Source of the DNA: an uncultured Alistipes sp.
GTDB taxonomy: Bacteria > Bacteroidota > Bacteroidia > Bacteroidales > Rikenellaceae
NCBI GenBank assembly: GCA_944326855.1
Contig: CALVFO010000027.1
Span: 1 to 64,000 of the forward strand
Direction of reading: 5' to 3'
Length of the DNA: 64,000 nucleotides
How positions within the stretch are numbered: position 1 is the first letter of the stretch; every line of letters begins with the position of its first letter. A program made the translations under genes and the position numbers. Below the pieces are notes generated by a model. The model was not told the DNA's origin. It saw only the letters and a program-made list of their open reading frames with translations, and did not search any database. Of this stretch, positions 43,234 through 51,937 are shown piece after piece.

Positions 43234-43812
43234 TTATTTTTCTTGTTCCTGCCACAAACGATCGGCCTCTTCGAGCTGGTGGTAGAATGCTTCGCCGAAG
43301 CGGCGGATCAGGGCTTCCCGAACAGCCCGGTAGACGGGAATACCTCGCTTTTCTCCTAAGGCCAATGCCCCTGAACACACGTCCCATTGGTGATAATTCA
43401 GTCCGATGGATCCGTTGCCGAAAGTCGACAGGCGGATCGGATAGAGGTGGCAGGAGATGGGCTTCAGAAAAGAGGTTTTGCCCTCTTTGCAGGCTCGTTC
43501 GATGGCGCAGAAGGTGATACCGTTTTCCTGAAACGAATAGGCGCATTCCGCCTCATTGATTAAAGGGGTGGTATAGTCGCCGTCGCTGTCTACGACCATA
43601 AATCCCTGACGTTCGATGGCTTCGATGCCCTCGGGGGTGAGATAGGGCTTATAGGCTTCGTATTCCTGTTCGAGGATATCGATCTCTTCGGCTTCGAGCG
43701 GGGCTCCGGCATTGCCTTCCACGCAACAGATGCCCCGGCATTGGGCCAGGTCGCAGCAAAACCGGACTTTCAGCAGGTCGATGCTGACAATTTTATCGTC
43801 GATTTGGATCAT
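43234..43812 (-). CDS. DUF3109 family protein
   Basis: This 192-residue protein is a Cys-rich DUF3109 member. Cysteines lie in F-C-C-D-L-A-Q-C-R-G-I-C-C, A-E-C-A-Y, F-C-A-I-E-R-A-C, I-S-C-H-L-Y and D-V-C-S-G, an arrangement suggesting an Fe-S cluster or zinc binding, as in related YkgJ-type proteins. The role is unknown. It precedes the M23/LysM gene and is divergent from the alpha-galactosidase gene. The -7 element at 43841 implies a leader of about 20 nt. Confidence 0.9.
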   Translation of the reverse strand: MIQIDDKIVSIDLLKVRFCCDLAQCRGICCVEGNAGAPLEAEEIDILEQEYEAYKPYLTPEGIEAIERQGFMVVDSDGDYTTPLINEAECAYSFQENGITFCAIERACKEGKTSFLKPISCHLYPIRLSTFGNGSIGLNYHQWDVCSGALALGEKRGIPVYRAVREALIRRFGEAFYHQLEEADRLWQEQEK

Positions 43813-43840
43813 ATTTCGGTTCGGATTTTTGACTTTGAGA

Positions 43841-43848
43841 CAAAAGTA
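43841..43848 (-). promoter_or_regulatory. -7 promoter element of the DUF3109 gene
   Basis: TACTTTTG on the minus strand matches TAnnTTTG exactly. On the other strand TATTTTTA at 43864-43871 may serve the alpha-galactosidase gene. Confidence 0.55.
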
Positions 43849-43892
43849 TCACAAATTTTTGGCTATTTTTACAGGAATTATTATTTGAACCT

Positions 43893-46061
43893 ATGAAACG
43901 ATACTTTTTATTCCTGTTGATTTTGTGGCTCTGTCCGTGGGCGATGCGGGCTCAGAGCGATTCCGTGATCCGGATCGGTACCCAACAGACCGATCTGGTG
44001 TTGCGACTCACCCCGGAAGGTAAGTTGACTCAGGCTTATCTGGGGCCCCGTCTTTTGAACGAAACCGATCTTCAACAGTTGGCTGCCGCCCAGGGTAAAG
44101 AAGTCTATTTTGCCTACGGGAGCAACGACTATTTCGAACCGGCCATTCGGGTGACCCATGCAGACGGTCATCCCGGCATGCAGCTCGATTATGTGTCGCA
44201 GGAGGTCGTCCCTCAATCGGATCCCAATGTTCGATTGACGGTCGTAACGTTGCGGGACAAAGTGTATCCGGTGGAGGTGAAACTCTATTATGAGACGTTC
44301 GATCGGGAAAACGTGATGAAGATGTGGACGGAGATTCGTCATGAGGAGAAAAAGGCCATCGTATTGCATGAAGGAGCCTCCGCCATGTTATACCTGAGCG
44401 GTCCTCCGTATTATCTGACTGAATTTACCGGTTCGTGGGGCGATGAAGCCATGATGCGTGAACAGCAGTTGCTGCCGGGCAAGAAGGTGCTCGATACGCG
44501 TTTGGGCTCCCGGGCAGCCATGTTTTGTTCCCCTCTGTTTGTGCTGAGTGTCGGCGATCGGATGCGGGAAAACGAAGGGGAGGTAATGCTCGGTACGCTG
44601 AACTGGACGGGAAATTTCCGGTTTACCTTCGAAATGGACAGCCGGCATACGCTGCGTCTGATTTCGGGCATTAATCCCTATGCGTCGGAATATCGTCTGG
44701 AACCCGGCGAGGTGTTCCGTACGCCGGAATTTGTCTGGACGCTGAGTGAAACGGGAACGGGACAGGCATCCCGTAACTTGCAGGACTGGGCCCGCAACTA
44801 TCAGCTCAAGGACGGTCATGGCGATCGGTTGACCCTGTTGAACAACTGGGAAAGCACGGGATTCGATTTCGATGAAGAGGTTCTGAAAACCTATATCCGC
44901 AAATCGGCCGATCTGGGTGTGGATATGTTCCTGCTCGATGACGGTTGGTTTGCCAACAAATATCCGCGTAAGAACGACAAACAGGGGTTGGGTGACTGGG
45001 ATCCGACTCACGATAAACTGCCCGGAGGGGTGCAGGCTCTGGTGGCCGAGGCCGATCGGGCCGGGGTGAAATTCGGGATCTGGATCGAACCCGAGATGGT
45101 CAGCATGAAGAGCGAATTGTACGAAAAACACCCCGACTGGGTGATTCGTTTCCCGGATCGGGAACCCTATTTCTACCGCAACCAGCTGGTATTGGATCTG
45201 TGCAATCCTCAGGTGCAGGATTATGTATTCGGGGTCGTGGACAAGCTCTTGAGCGAGAACCCTACCCTGGCCTATTTCAAATGGGACTGCAACAGCCCGA
45301 TCACCAATCCGATGTCCCCCTATCTGAAAGACAATCAGTCGCATCTCTATATCGATTATGTGCGGGGTCTGTACAAGGTGCTGGATCGGATCAAGGCGAA
45401 GTATCCCGATGTGCCGATGATGTTGTGTTCGGGAGGCGGTGGACGTTGCGATTACGAGGCCCTGCAGTATTTCACCGAGTTTTGGGCCAGCGACAATACC
45501 GATCCGATTCGCCGTATCTTCATTCAGTGGGGTTTCTCGCACTTCTTCCCGGCTAAAAGCATCGGGGCTCATGTCACCTCGATGGGAAAACAGAGCCTGA
45601 AGTTCCGGACCGATGTGGCGATGACCGGCAAACTGGGATTCGACATCAACGTGAATAAGTTGACTCCCGAAGAAATCGCTTTCTGCCGTCAGGCGGTGGG
45701 CCATTTCAAACGTCTTTCTCCGGTGACGCTCGAAGGAGATCAGTATCGTTTGTTGTCGCCTTATGAAAGTCAACATGCCGCCCTGATGTATGTGGCCAAG
45801 GATCAGAAGAAGGCCGTCTTGTTCTCCTACGATCTTTTCCCCAACCGTTATACCGAAAAACTATTCCCTGTCCGTTTGCAGGGGCTCGATCCTCATCAGA
45901 TGTACCGGGTCGAAGAGATCAATCAGGAAACCGGTGTGGAAGTGGTTCCCTGGATCGAGGACGGGAAGGTCTTCTCCGGTGATTATCTGATGAAAGTGGG
46001 ATTGAATGTGCTGACGGACCGTCGTGAAAACAGTCGGGTGATCGAAATTACGGCGCAGTAG
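43893..46061 (+). CDS. alpha-galactosidase, GH36 family
   Basis: This 722-residue exported enzyme has a signal peptide (ending M-R-A-Q), an N-terminal beta-sandwich, the catalytic TIM barrel and a C-terminal beta domain. The nucleophile is Asp465 in Y-F-K-W-D-C-N and the acid/base Asp534 in W-A-S-D-N-T-D; L-L-D-D-G-W-F and W-I-E-P-E-M-V are further GH36 hallmarks. It releases alpha-linked galactose from raffinose-type sugars or galactomannan. With galK in the same window the cell can phosphorylate the product. It has no SusC/SusD neighbours, so it is not in a standard polysaccharide-utilisation locus. Confidence 0.95.
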   Translation: MKRYFLFLLILWLCPWAMRAQSDSVIRIGTQQTDLVLRLTPEGKLTQAYLGPRLLNETDLQQLAAAQGKEVYFAYGSNDYFEPAIRVTHADGHPGMQLDYVSQEVVPQSDPNVRLTVVTLRDKVYPVEVKLYYETFDRENVMKMWTEIRHEEKKAIVLHEGASAMLYLSGPPYYLTEFTGSWGDEAMMREQQLLPGKKVLDTRLGSRAAMFCSPLFVLSVGDRMRENEGEVMLGTLNWTGNFRFTFEMDSRHTLRLISGINPYASEYRLEPGEVFRTPEFVWTLSETGTGQASRNLQDWARNYQLKDGHGDRLTLLNNWESTGFDFDEEVLKTYIRKSADLGVDMFLLDDGWFANKYPRKNDKQGLGDWDPTHDKLPGGVQALVAEADRAGVKFGIWIEPEMVSMKSELYEKHPDWVIRFPDREPYFYRNQLVLDLCNPQVQDYVFGVVDKLLSENPTLAYFKWDCNSPITNPMSPYLKDNQSHLYIDYVRGLYKVLDRIKAKYPDVPMMLCSGGGGRCDYEALQYFTEFWASDNTDPIRRIFIQWGFSHFFPAKSIGAHVTSMGKQSLKFRTDVAMTGKLGFDINVNKLTPEEIAFCRQAVGHFKRLSPVTLEGDQYRLLSPYESQHAALMYVAKDQKKAVLFSYDLFPNRYTEKLFPVRLQGLDPHQMYRVEEINQETGVEVVPWIEDGKVFSGDYLMKVGLNVLTDRRENSRVIEITAQ

Positions 46062-46106
46062 TTCTTCCCCGTCGCTTGTCGATTGGAAGACAATCTTCCG
46101 GTCGAA

Positions 46107-46158
46107 AGGATATGAGAAACGCCCCGGGAAAAGATTCCCGGGGCGTTTCTCATATCCT
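46107..46158. terminator. 24-bp perfect hairpin, bidirectional terminator
   Basis: Arms 46107-46130 and 46135-46158 (core AACGCCCCGGGAA) are exact complements with a 4-nt loop, placed between the convergent alpha-galactosidase and D-Ala-D-Ala ligase genes. T runs are weak on both sides, so strength rests on the stem. Confidence 0.75.
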
Positions 46159-46229
46159 ATTAAATGGAAATTCCGAATCGTGCGTTTTAGGGATTCTCCC
46201 AGCGTGTCGGCGTGGAAAACCCTTCGCGA

Positions 46230-47210
46230 TCAGGCTTTCGGACAGGTATCCCGAATGATGATGTCGAACAGTTCGCTCAGGCTCATCCCCATGGCGGCAG
46301 CCTGTTGGGGTATGATGCTCTGGGCGCTCATCCCCGGAATGGTATTGACTTCGATCAGATAGGGCGTTTCCCCCTTGATGATGAAGTCGATGCGGACGAC
46401 GCCCCGGCAATTGAGGGCCTTGTAGGCGGCCAAGGTGAGTCGGTTGACCTGGGCAACGACCGATGCGGGCAGATCGGCCGGGGTCACTTCCCGGGAAAGA
46501 CCTTCGTATTTGGCTTCGTAGTCGAAAAACTCGGTTTCACAGATCAGTTCGGTGATCGGGAAAATGTACTCTTTGCCTTCGGCGATCATAACGCCGCAAC
46601 TGATTTCCCTCCCTTCGATGAACTCTTCCAGCAGAGCCTGATCACTCTCCTGCCAGGCTTTTTGTACGGCTTGGACGAGTTCTTCGGGGCGTTTTACCTT
46701 GGTGACGCCGAAACTGCTGCCGCTGGCGTTGGGTTTTACAAACAACGGGAGTCCCAGTTGGGCAACGATCGCTTCGGTATCGATCGGAGCGTTTCGGTTG
46801 AGCCGGACTTCCCGGGCCAGATAGACGCCGGTTTCAGCCACGGCCCGTTTACAGGCCGCTTTGTCGAACGTGAGCACCGAAGAAACCATGCCGCAGGAAG
46901 AATACGGAATGTGCATCATATCGAGGTAGGCCTGCAGGTGGCCGTCTTCGCCCGGTGTGCCGTGAATGATAATCAGCGCATAGTCGAGGCGGATTTTTTC
47001 TCCTTGGACGGTCAGCGTGAAATCGTTGCGGTCCAAATCGTATTCGGTACCGTCAGGGGCGGTGTACCACCAGCGTGTGTCGCGCACCATGATGCGGTAA
47101 ACATTGTACCGGGCGGGATCCAGAGCCTGTTGTACGGTCTGGGCGCCTTTGAGGGCGATCTGCCATTCCGACGAATCGCCTCCGGTCATTAGGGCGATAT
47201 TGAGTTTCAT
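46230..47210 (-). CDS. ddl: D-alanine--D-alanine ligase
   Basis: This 326-residue ATP-grasp enzyme joins two D-alanines for the peptidoglycan stem peptide. Visible elements are the N-terminal A-L-M-T-G-G-D-S-S-E-W, the I-I-H-G-T-P-G-E-D-G loop, P-L-F-V-K-P-N-A-S-G-S-S-F-G-V and the metal/substrate site I-E-V-N-T-I-P-G-M-S. The ATG at 47210 gives the normal N-terminus; an in-frame Met 16 codons upstream is less likely. It is the last gene of the yicC-gmk-nadD-TPR-ddl block, 52 bp after the TPR gene; a TACCTTTA at 47235-47242 may be an extra promoter. Confidence 0.95.
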   Translation of the reverse strand: MKLNIALMTGGDSSEWQIALKGAQTVQQALDPARYNVYRIMVRDTRWWYTAPDGTEYDLDRNDFTLTVQGEKIRLDYALIIIHGTPGEDGHLQAYLDMMHIPYSSCGMVSSVLTFDKAACKRAVAETGVYLAREVRLNRNAPIDTEAIVAQLGLPLFVKPNASGSSFGVTKVKRPEELVQAVQKAWQESDQALLEEFIEGREISCGVMIAEGKEYIFPITELICETEFFDYEAKYEGLSREVTPADLPASVVAQVNRLTLAAYKALNCRGVVRIDFIIKGETPYLIEVNTIPGMSAQSIIPQQAAAMGMSLSELFDIIIRDTCPKA

Positions 47211-47262
47211 GAGATATGCGTTTTTCTCGGGGCGTAAAGGTAATGCTTTTGCCGACAAGTTG

Positions 47263-47511
47263 TCAGGGATTGTACAGATCGACGTAATGAAATGCGAAAA
47301 TTTCTTTCAGCAGCCGGATATACTCTCGGGCTTCGGCGTTGTCGGGATCGGCAGCGAGCACCGCTACGAAATCGTTGTAGGCCTGATCGAAGCGGCCTTC
47401 ACGATGGTATTCTTTCCCGCGCTGCAGGTGTAGAGCCGGATCGTTCGGGCGTTCTTCCAGTGCTCGGTTGAGGGTTTCCAGGTTATTTTCGGGCGTATCC
47501 ATAAAGTCCAT
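47263..47511 (-). CDS. small TPR-repeat protein
   Basis: This 82-residue protein contains one clear tetratricopeptide repeat pair (P-A-L-H-L-Q-R-G-K-E-Y-H-R-E-G-R-F-D-Q-A followed by L-A-A-D-P-D-N-A-E-A-R). It ends in a hydrophobic tail (I-F-A-F-H-Y-V-D-L-Y-N-P) conserved in related Bacteroidales proteins. The start overlaps the 3' end of nadD by 20-29 bases (ATG at 47511 or 47502), so its translation is probably coupled to nadD. TPRs mediate protein contacts; the partner is unknown. Confidence 0.8.
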   Translation of the reverse strand: MDFMDTPENNLETLNRALEERPNDPALHLQRGKEYHREGRFDQAYNDFVAVLAADPDNAEAREYIRLLKEIFAFHYVDLYNP

Positions 47512-48088
47512 GGGTTTGAATGTAGGTCCAGATGCCCGGAGGCAGTTCGTTGCGGCTGTCATCGCCGTGGGCGATCAGCTCCCGGATGTCGGTCGCGGCC
47601 TGAGGCATCAGCGGAACGTTTTCCAAATAATGAAAACGTCGGGAAAAGTCATCGAGGGGAGGGTTGTATCCTTCGCGGGGATAGACCCATACCGGATAAC
47701 GGTCGAGAATTTCTTCGTGGCGCACCCATCGGCGGAATCCGGGGACGTTGTCGCTGCCGATCAGCAGGCTGAAACGCCGTTCGGGATAACGTTCCGAGAG
47801 AGCTTCCAGCGTTCGGATGGTCAGCGACGGACGGGGCAGCTCGAACTCCAGGGTGCAGATTTCAATGCGATTGCGGTTGCGGGCGCTTTGCAGGGCCAGA
47901 CGTACCATGGCCAACCGATCCTGTTCGGAGGCTAACTCTTCGGCGTTCTTGAGCGGATTGTGCGGGGATACGACCCACCAGAGTCTGGCTGCGGGGAAAC
48001 GATCCAGCACCTCGTCCGCTACGGCGACATGGCCCCGATGCGGCGGATTGAACGATCCGAAATAGAGTATGGTGTCGCAGGCATCCAC
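47483..48088 (-). CDS. nadD: nicotinate-nucleotide adenylyltransferase
   Basis: This 201-residue nucleotidyltransferase makes deamido-NAD from nicotinate mononucleotide and ATP. The ATP-binding signature G-S-F-N-P-P-H-R-G-H is at residues 11-20, with S-P-H-N-P-L-K and L-I-G-S-D-N following. The usual C-terminal S-S-T-x-I-R appears as Q-A-A-T-D-I-R, a slightly divergent version. It starts 10 bp after gmk and its end overlaps the TPR gene. Confidence 0.94.
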   Translation of the reverse strand: MDACDTILYFGSFNPPHRGHVAVADEVLDRFPAARLWWVVSPHNPLKNAEELASEQDRLAMVRLALQSARNRNRIEICTLEFELPRPSLTIRTLEALSERYPERRFSLLIGSDNVPGFRRWVRHEEILDRYPVWVYPREGYNPPLDDFSRRFHYLENVPLMPQAATDIRELIAHGDDSRNELPPGIWTYIQTHGLYGYARK

Positions 48089-48098
48089 GTTCAGGGGA

Positions 48099-48692
48099 TT
48101 ATCGGGCGAGAAATTCGGTCAGCATCTGTTGGGCATTGGCTACGGCCTGCTGCAGGTCGTCGTTGATCAGCACCCGGTCGAAACGGTCGGCATACGTCAG
48201 CTCCTCGGCGGCTTTGGCGACCCGTTTTTCGATCACTTCGGGAGCGTCGGTGCCCCGGCCTTCCAGTCGGCGGCGAAGCTCGTCGATCGAAGGAGGCATG
48301 ATGAAAATCGCCAGCGCCTGATCACCGAAAAGTCGTTTGAGGTTTACTCCGCCTTTGACATCCACGTCGAACACGATGACGTGTCCCTGATTCCAGATGC
48401 GTTCGGTCTCGCTGTGCAGCGTACCGTAACAAGTCCCGGCATAGACCTCTTCCCATTCGACGAAATCGCCATGTTCTACCCGGCGGAGGAACTCTTCGTG
48501 GCTGAGAAAATAGTATTCCTTGCCGTTTTGTTCCGTGCCGCGCGGAGCGCGGCTGGTAGCCGAGATAGCGAATTCGAGTTGGGGAAAACGTTCGAGCATA
48601 TAACGGATGATGGTCGATTTGCCGGCGCCGGACGGAGCGGAAAAAATGACCACTTTCTGATCTCGGACGTTAGTGGATGGCGTGCTGGACAT
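48099..48692 (-). CDS. gmk: guanylate kinase
   Basis: This 197-residue kinase converts GMP to GDP. The P-loop S-A-P-S-G-A-G-K-S-T lies at residues 18-27, the GMP-binding region has S-A-T-S-R-A-P-R and Y-Y-F-L-S-H-E-E-F, and V-F-D-V-D-V-K-G completes the family pattern. It is coupled to yicC upstream (13-bp gap) and nadD downstream, the usual Bacteroidales order. Confidence 0.96.
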   Translation of the reverse strand: MSSTPSTNVRDQKVVIFSAPSGAGKSTIIRYMLERFPQLEFAISATSRAPRGTEQNGKEYYFLSHEEFLRRVEHGDFVEWEEVYAGTCYGTLHSETERIWNQGHVIVFDVDVKGGVNLKRLFGDQALAIFIMPPSIDELRRRLEGRGTDAPEVIEKRVAKAAEELTYADRFDRVLINDDLQQAVANAQQMLTEFLAR

Positions 48693-48705
48693 GGCGCGGA
48701 TGGTT

Positions 48706-49590
48706 TTAGAGAATATTCAATACTTGTTCCTTGATCTTTTCCAGTTCGTCTTTCATCTCCACGACCAGTTTTTGCATCTCGGCGTCGTTGGATTTGGATC
48801 CCAGGGTGTTGATTTCCCGTCCCAGCTCCTGGGCAATGAAACCGAGTTTGCGCCCTACCCCTTCTTCGCTGTGGGCCACTTCCCGGAAATAGTTGCAGTG
48901 ATTCTGAAGACGGACTTTCTCTTCGGTAATATCCAGTTTTTCGACGTAAAAGATCATTTCCTGTTCCAGACGATTGCTGTCGACGGGAATACCGACTGAT
49001 TCGATGCTTTCGCGGATGCGGTTTTTGATCGTTTCGGTGCGGGCCTTTTCATACGGTGTCACCGCATTTTTGAGGCTTTCGATCTTGTCGATGCGACGCA
49101 GCAGGTCGGCGATCAGGACGGCTCCCTCCTGACGGCGGAATTCCTCGATGTGATCCAGTGCGCTTTCGACCGTTTGAAGCAATACGGCGGCTTCCTGTTC
49201 GTCGATGGCCGAGGCTTCGTTCTGAATCACTTCGGGCATACGTACGATGGCCGATAGCAGGGCTGCATCCATGGCGGTACTGCCCCACTCCATGTGGTTG
49301 GCGGCGGCGATTTCTTTCAACTGGGCGTAGTAGCTGGCAAAGGCTTCCCGATTGATCGTTACCGTAGGAGCGCCTTCGGCCATCTCGTACGAGATGTAAA
49401 CATCGATCTTCCCGCGACCGAGACGTCCTGTAATACGGTTTCGAATGTCGTATTCGTAAGGACGATATATGGAGGGCAACTTGATGCTCAGATCGGCCTG
49501 TTTGCTGTTGAGCGAACGGATTTCCACCGTGATTTTCTTGGGACCGAACATGGATTCTCCCTTGCCGTATCCCGTCATGGATTTGATCAT
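48706..49590 (-). CDS. YicC/YloC family endoribonuclease
   Basis: This 294-residue protein opens with M-I-K-S-M-T-G-Y-G-K-G, the hallmark of the family, followed by the N-terminal domain (S-L-N-S-K-Q-A-D-L-S-I-K-L-P). It ends with the DUF1732 region (D-S-N-R-L-E-Q-E-M-I-F-Y-V-E-K-L-D-I-T-E-E and F-I-A-Q-E-L-G-R-E-I-N-T-L-G-S-K-S-N-D). Members are endoribonucleases that act on RNA turnover. It is the first gene of the yicC-gmk-nadD-TPR-ddl transcript, with a -7 element 27 bp upstream. Confidence 0.95.
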   Translation of the reverse strand: MIKSMTGYGKGESMFGPKKITVEIRSLNSKQADLSIKLPSIYRPYEYDIRNRITGRLGRGKIDVYISYEMAEGAPTVTINREAFASYYAQLKEIAAANHMEWGSTAMDAALLSAIVRMPEVIQNEASAIDEQEAAVLLQTVESALDHIEEFRRQEGAVLIADLLRRIDKIESLKNAVTPYEKARTETIKNRIRESIESVGIPVDSNRLEQEMIFYVEKLDITEEKVRLQNHCNYFREVAHSEEGVGRKLGFIAQELGREINTLGSKSNDAEMQKLVVEMKDELEKIKEQVLNIL

Positions 49591-49616
49591 GGAATAAAAT
49601 GAGATTCGTTTATCCG

Positions 49617-49624
49617 CAAAAGTA
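49617..49624 (-). promoter_or_regulatory. -7 promoter element of the yicC operon
   Basis: TACTTTTG on the minus strand, an exact TAnnTTTG match, 26 bp from the yicC start. Confidence 0.6.
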
Positions 49625-49708
49625 TGGAAATTTTGTCAGATAATACGGGTCGTTCGTCATATGTTGAAGAAAATGGCCGGTTCGTTATGTCTTTCCGGTA
49701 ATTTTTGA

Positions 49709-49716
49709 TATTTTTG
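49709..49716 (+). promoter_or_regulatory. -7 promoter element of the serine operon
   Basis: TATTTTTG, an exact TAnnTTTG match, gives a leader of about 35 nt ahead of serC. Confidence 0.6.
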
Positions 49717-49757
49717 AGGATAATACCGAGTTCATTTATTTTAAAGCATTGCAGACT

Positions 49758-50831
49758 ATGAAAAAACACAATTTCAGTGCAGGACCTTCCATCCTCCCGC
49801 GTGTAGCGATCGAAAATGCCGCAAAAGCTGTCTTGGATTTTGACGGTATCGGCCTTTCGTTGCTCGAAATTTCGCACCGTAGCAAGGATTTCGAAGCGGT
49901 CAATGATGAGGCCGAAGCGCTTTTCCGCGAGTTGCTGCAAGTTCCCGATAATTATAAGATTCTCTTTTTGGGCGGAGGGGCCAGCACCCAGTTTTTCCAG
50001 GTGCCTTACAACCTGCTCGAACACAAAGCCGGTTATATCAATACCGGGGTCTGGGCCAAAAAAGCCCTCAAGGAAGCCAAAAATTTCGGAGAGGTGGAAG
50101 TGATCGCCTCCTCGGAAGATCGTAATTTCAGCTATATCCCTAAAGAATATACCATCCCGACGGATCTGGATTATCTGCACATTACCACCAACAATACGAT
50201 TTACGGAACCGAATACAGAGGCGATATGAATTCTCCGGTAACGCTGGTGGCCGATATGAGTTCGGATATTCTGTCGCGTCCGGTGGATGTGACCAAATAC
50301 GGGTTAATCTACGGCGGAGCTCAGAAAAATATGGGACCGGCCGGGGTAACCTTCGTGATCGTACGTGAAGATATTTTAGGCAAGGTGAGTCGTCCGCTGC
50401 CTTCGATGGTGGATTATCGCAACCACATCGCCAACAAGTCGATGTTCAATACGCCTCCGGTGTATGCGATTTATGTGGTGCGCGAAACGCTCAAATGGCT
50501 CAAATCCATCGGGGGTGTGCCCGAAATCCAGAAACGCAACCAGGCCAAAGCGGCCTTGTTGTACGGCGAAATCGACCGCAACCCGCTTTTCAAAGGAACG
50601 GCTGCGGTGGAAGACCGTTCGTTGATGAACATCTGTTTCGTGATGGCGGACGGGTACGAAGATCTGGCTCCGGAATTCCTGAAATTCGCGACCGAACAGG
50701 GCATGGTAGGCGTCAAGGGCCATCGTTTGGTGGGTGGTTTCCGGGCATCGACTTACAACGCGCTGCCGATCGAAAGCGTACAGGCATTGGTGGATTGCAT
50801 GCGTCAGTTTGCGGAACAACACGCTCGTTAG
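49758..50831 (+). CDS. serC: phosphoserine aminotransferase
   Basis: This 357-residue PLP enzyme converts 3-phosphohydroxypyruvate to phosphoserine, and can also serve pyridoxine synthesis. The start [11 protein letters not shown] and the PLP-lysine segment [12 protein letters not shown] are diagnostic; [10 protein letters not shown] lies near the end. The ATG at 49758 is used; the TTG three codons earlier is unlikely. serA follows after 78 bp. Confidence 0.96.
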   Translation: MKKHNFSAGPSILPRVAIENAAKAVLDFDGIGLSLLEISHRSKDFEAVNDEAEALFRELLQVPDNYKILFLGGGASTQFFQVPYNLLEHKAGYINTGVWAKKALKEAKNFGEVEVIASSEDRNFSYIPKEYTIPTDLDYLHITTNNTIYGTEYRGDMNSPVTLVADMSSDILSRPVDVTKYGLIYGGAQKNMGPAGVTFVIVREDILGKVSRPLPSMVDYRNHIANKSMFNTPPVYAIYVVRETLKWLKSIGGVPEIQKRNQAKAALLYGEIDRNPLFKGTAAVEDRSLMNICFVMADGYEDLAPEFLKFATEQGMVGVKGHRLVGGFRASTYNALPIESVQALVDCMRQFAEQHAR

Positions 50832-50909
50832 ATCATGCCCCTGATGACGGTTTATCGGCCTTCGAAAGAGAAAAAGGCTGTATTTTTCAACGATTTAATC
50901 GATGACTCT

Positions 50910-51830
50910 ATGAAAGTATTGGTAGCTACCGAAAAACCGTTTGCCCGGGCTGCGGTGGATGGAATCCGGGACATTGTGGAAAAAGCGGGCATGAAGTTGG
51001 CCTTGCTGGAAAAATATACGGATAAAGCCGATTTGCTCACAGCGGTGGCTGATGCCGATGCGTTGATCGTTCGCAGCGACAAGGTGACCGAAGAGGTGGT
51101 GGCGGCGGCTCCGAATCTGAAAATCGTGGTGCGGGCCGGTGCCGGATACGACAACGTCGATCTGGAAGCCTGTACGCGCCGGAATATTGTGGTGATGAAT
51201 ACCCCCGGACAGAACTCCAATGCCGTAGCCGAACTGGCTATCGGAATGATGATTTTCATGGCCCGGAATCAGTTTACGCCCGGTACCGGTTCGGAAATCA
51301 GCGGCAAGACGTTGGGTATCCAGGCCTATGGCAATGTGGGCCGGATCGTAGCCCGTTATGGAGCGGCCTTGGGTATGAAAGTCTGCGCATACGATCCTTA
51401 TGCCAATCCGGTGGTGTTCAAAACCGATCAGGTGGAGGAAATCAACTCCCTCGAACAACTGTATGAGGTTTCCGATTACCTCTCCGTACATATCCCGGCC
51501 ACCGATCAGACCCGTCGTTCGATCGGTTACGATCTGATTCGTCGGATGCCCAAAGGGGCGACTTTGGTCAATACGGCCCGTAAGGAGGTGATCGACGAAA
51601 TTGGATTGGTCAAGGCGCTGGAAGAGCGTCCCGATCTGAAATACATTACCGACATTGCGGCCGATGCCCAATCGACCCTTCAGGAAAAATTCGGGAAACG
51701 GGTCTTCGCCACGGCCAAGAAAATGGGAGCGGAAACCGCCGAAGCCAATATCAAGGCCGGTTTGGCGGCTGCGTCCCAAACCGTCGATTTCCTGTTGAAC
51801 GGGAATCGTAAATTTCAGGTGAACAAATGA
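50910..51830 (+). CDS. serA: D-3-phosphoglycerate dehydrogenase
   Basis: This 306-residue enzyme is a short SerA without ACT or ASB regulatory domains, as in other Bacteroidales. The substrate domain has V-R-A-G-A-G-Y-D-N-V-D and the NAD fold G-K-T-L-G-I-Q-A-Y-G-N-V-G. The catalytic Arg neighbourhood is N-T-A-R-K-E-V. In the place of the usual catalytic His segment (H-x-G/A-x-x-T) it reads K-K-M-G-A-E-T, so the His appears replaced by Lys. It should oxidise 3-phosphoglycerate as the first serine step, unless the change alters activity. The long upstream frame to 50835 is not used since the ATG at 50910 gives M-K-V-L-V-A-T. Confidence 0.9.
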   Translation: MKVLVATEKPFARAAVDGIRDIVEKAGMKLALLEKYTDKADLLTAVADADALIVRSDKVTEEVVAAAPNLKIVVRAGAGYDNVDLEACTRRNIVVMNTPGQNSNAVAELAIGMMIFMARNQFTPGTGSEISGKTLGIQAYGNVGRIVARYGAALGMKVCAYDPYANPVVFKTDQVEEINSLEQLYEVSDYLSVHIPATDQTRRSIGYDLIRRMPKGATLVNTARKEVIDEIGLVKALEERPDLKYITDIAADAQSTLQEKFGKRVFATAKKMGAETAEANIKAGLAAASQTVDFLLNGNRKFQVNK

Positions 51831-51850
51831 TCAGGTGATTTGCGGATCTG

Positions 51851-51922
51851 CGTTCTGTCAGAACGGACGATCCCGGAAATCAGGAATATAACCTTGGGGC
51901 CGACCAGCGTGTCGGCCCCTTT
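51851..51922 (+). terminator. paired hairpins between serA and the DUF1015 gene
   Basis: CGTTCT/AGAACG (3-nt loop) and then GGGGCCGAC/GTCGGCCCC (9 bp, 6-nt loop) followed by TTTC. The second can act as terminator for serC-serA or as an attenuator in the leader of the DUF1015 gene, 16 bp downstream. Confidence 0.55.
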
Positions 51923-51937
51923 CAAACCGAAAGAAAA

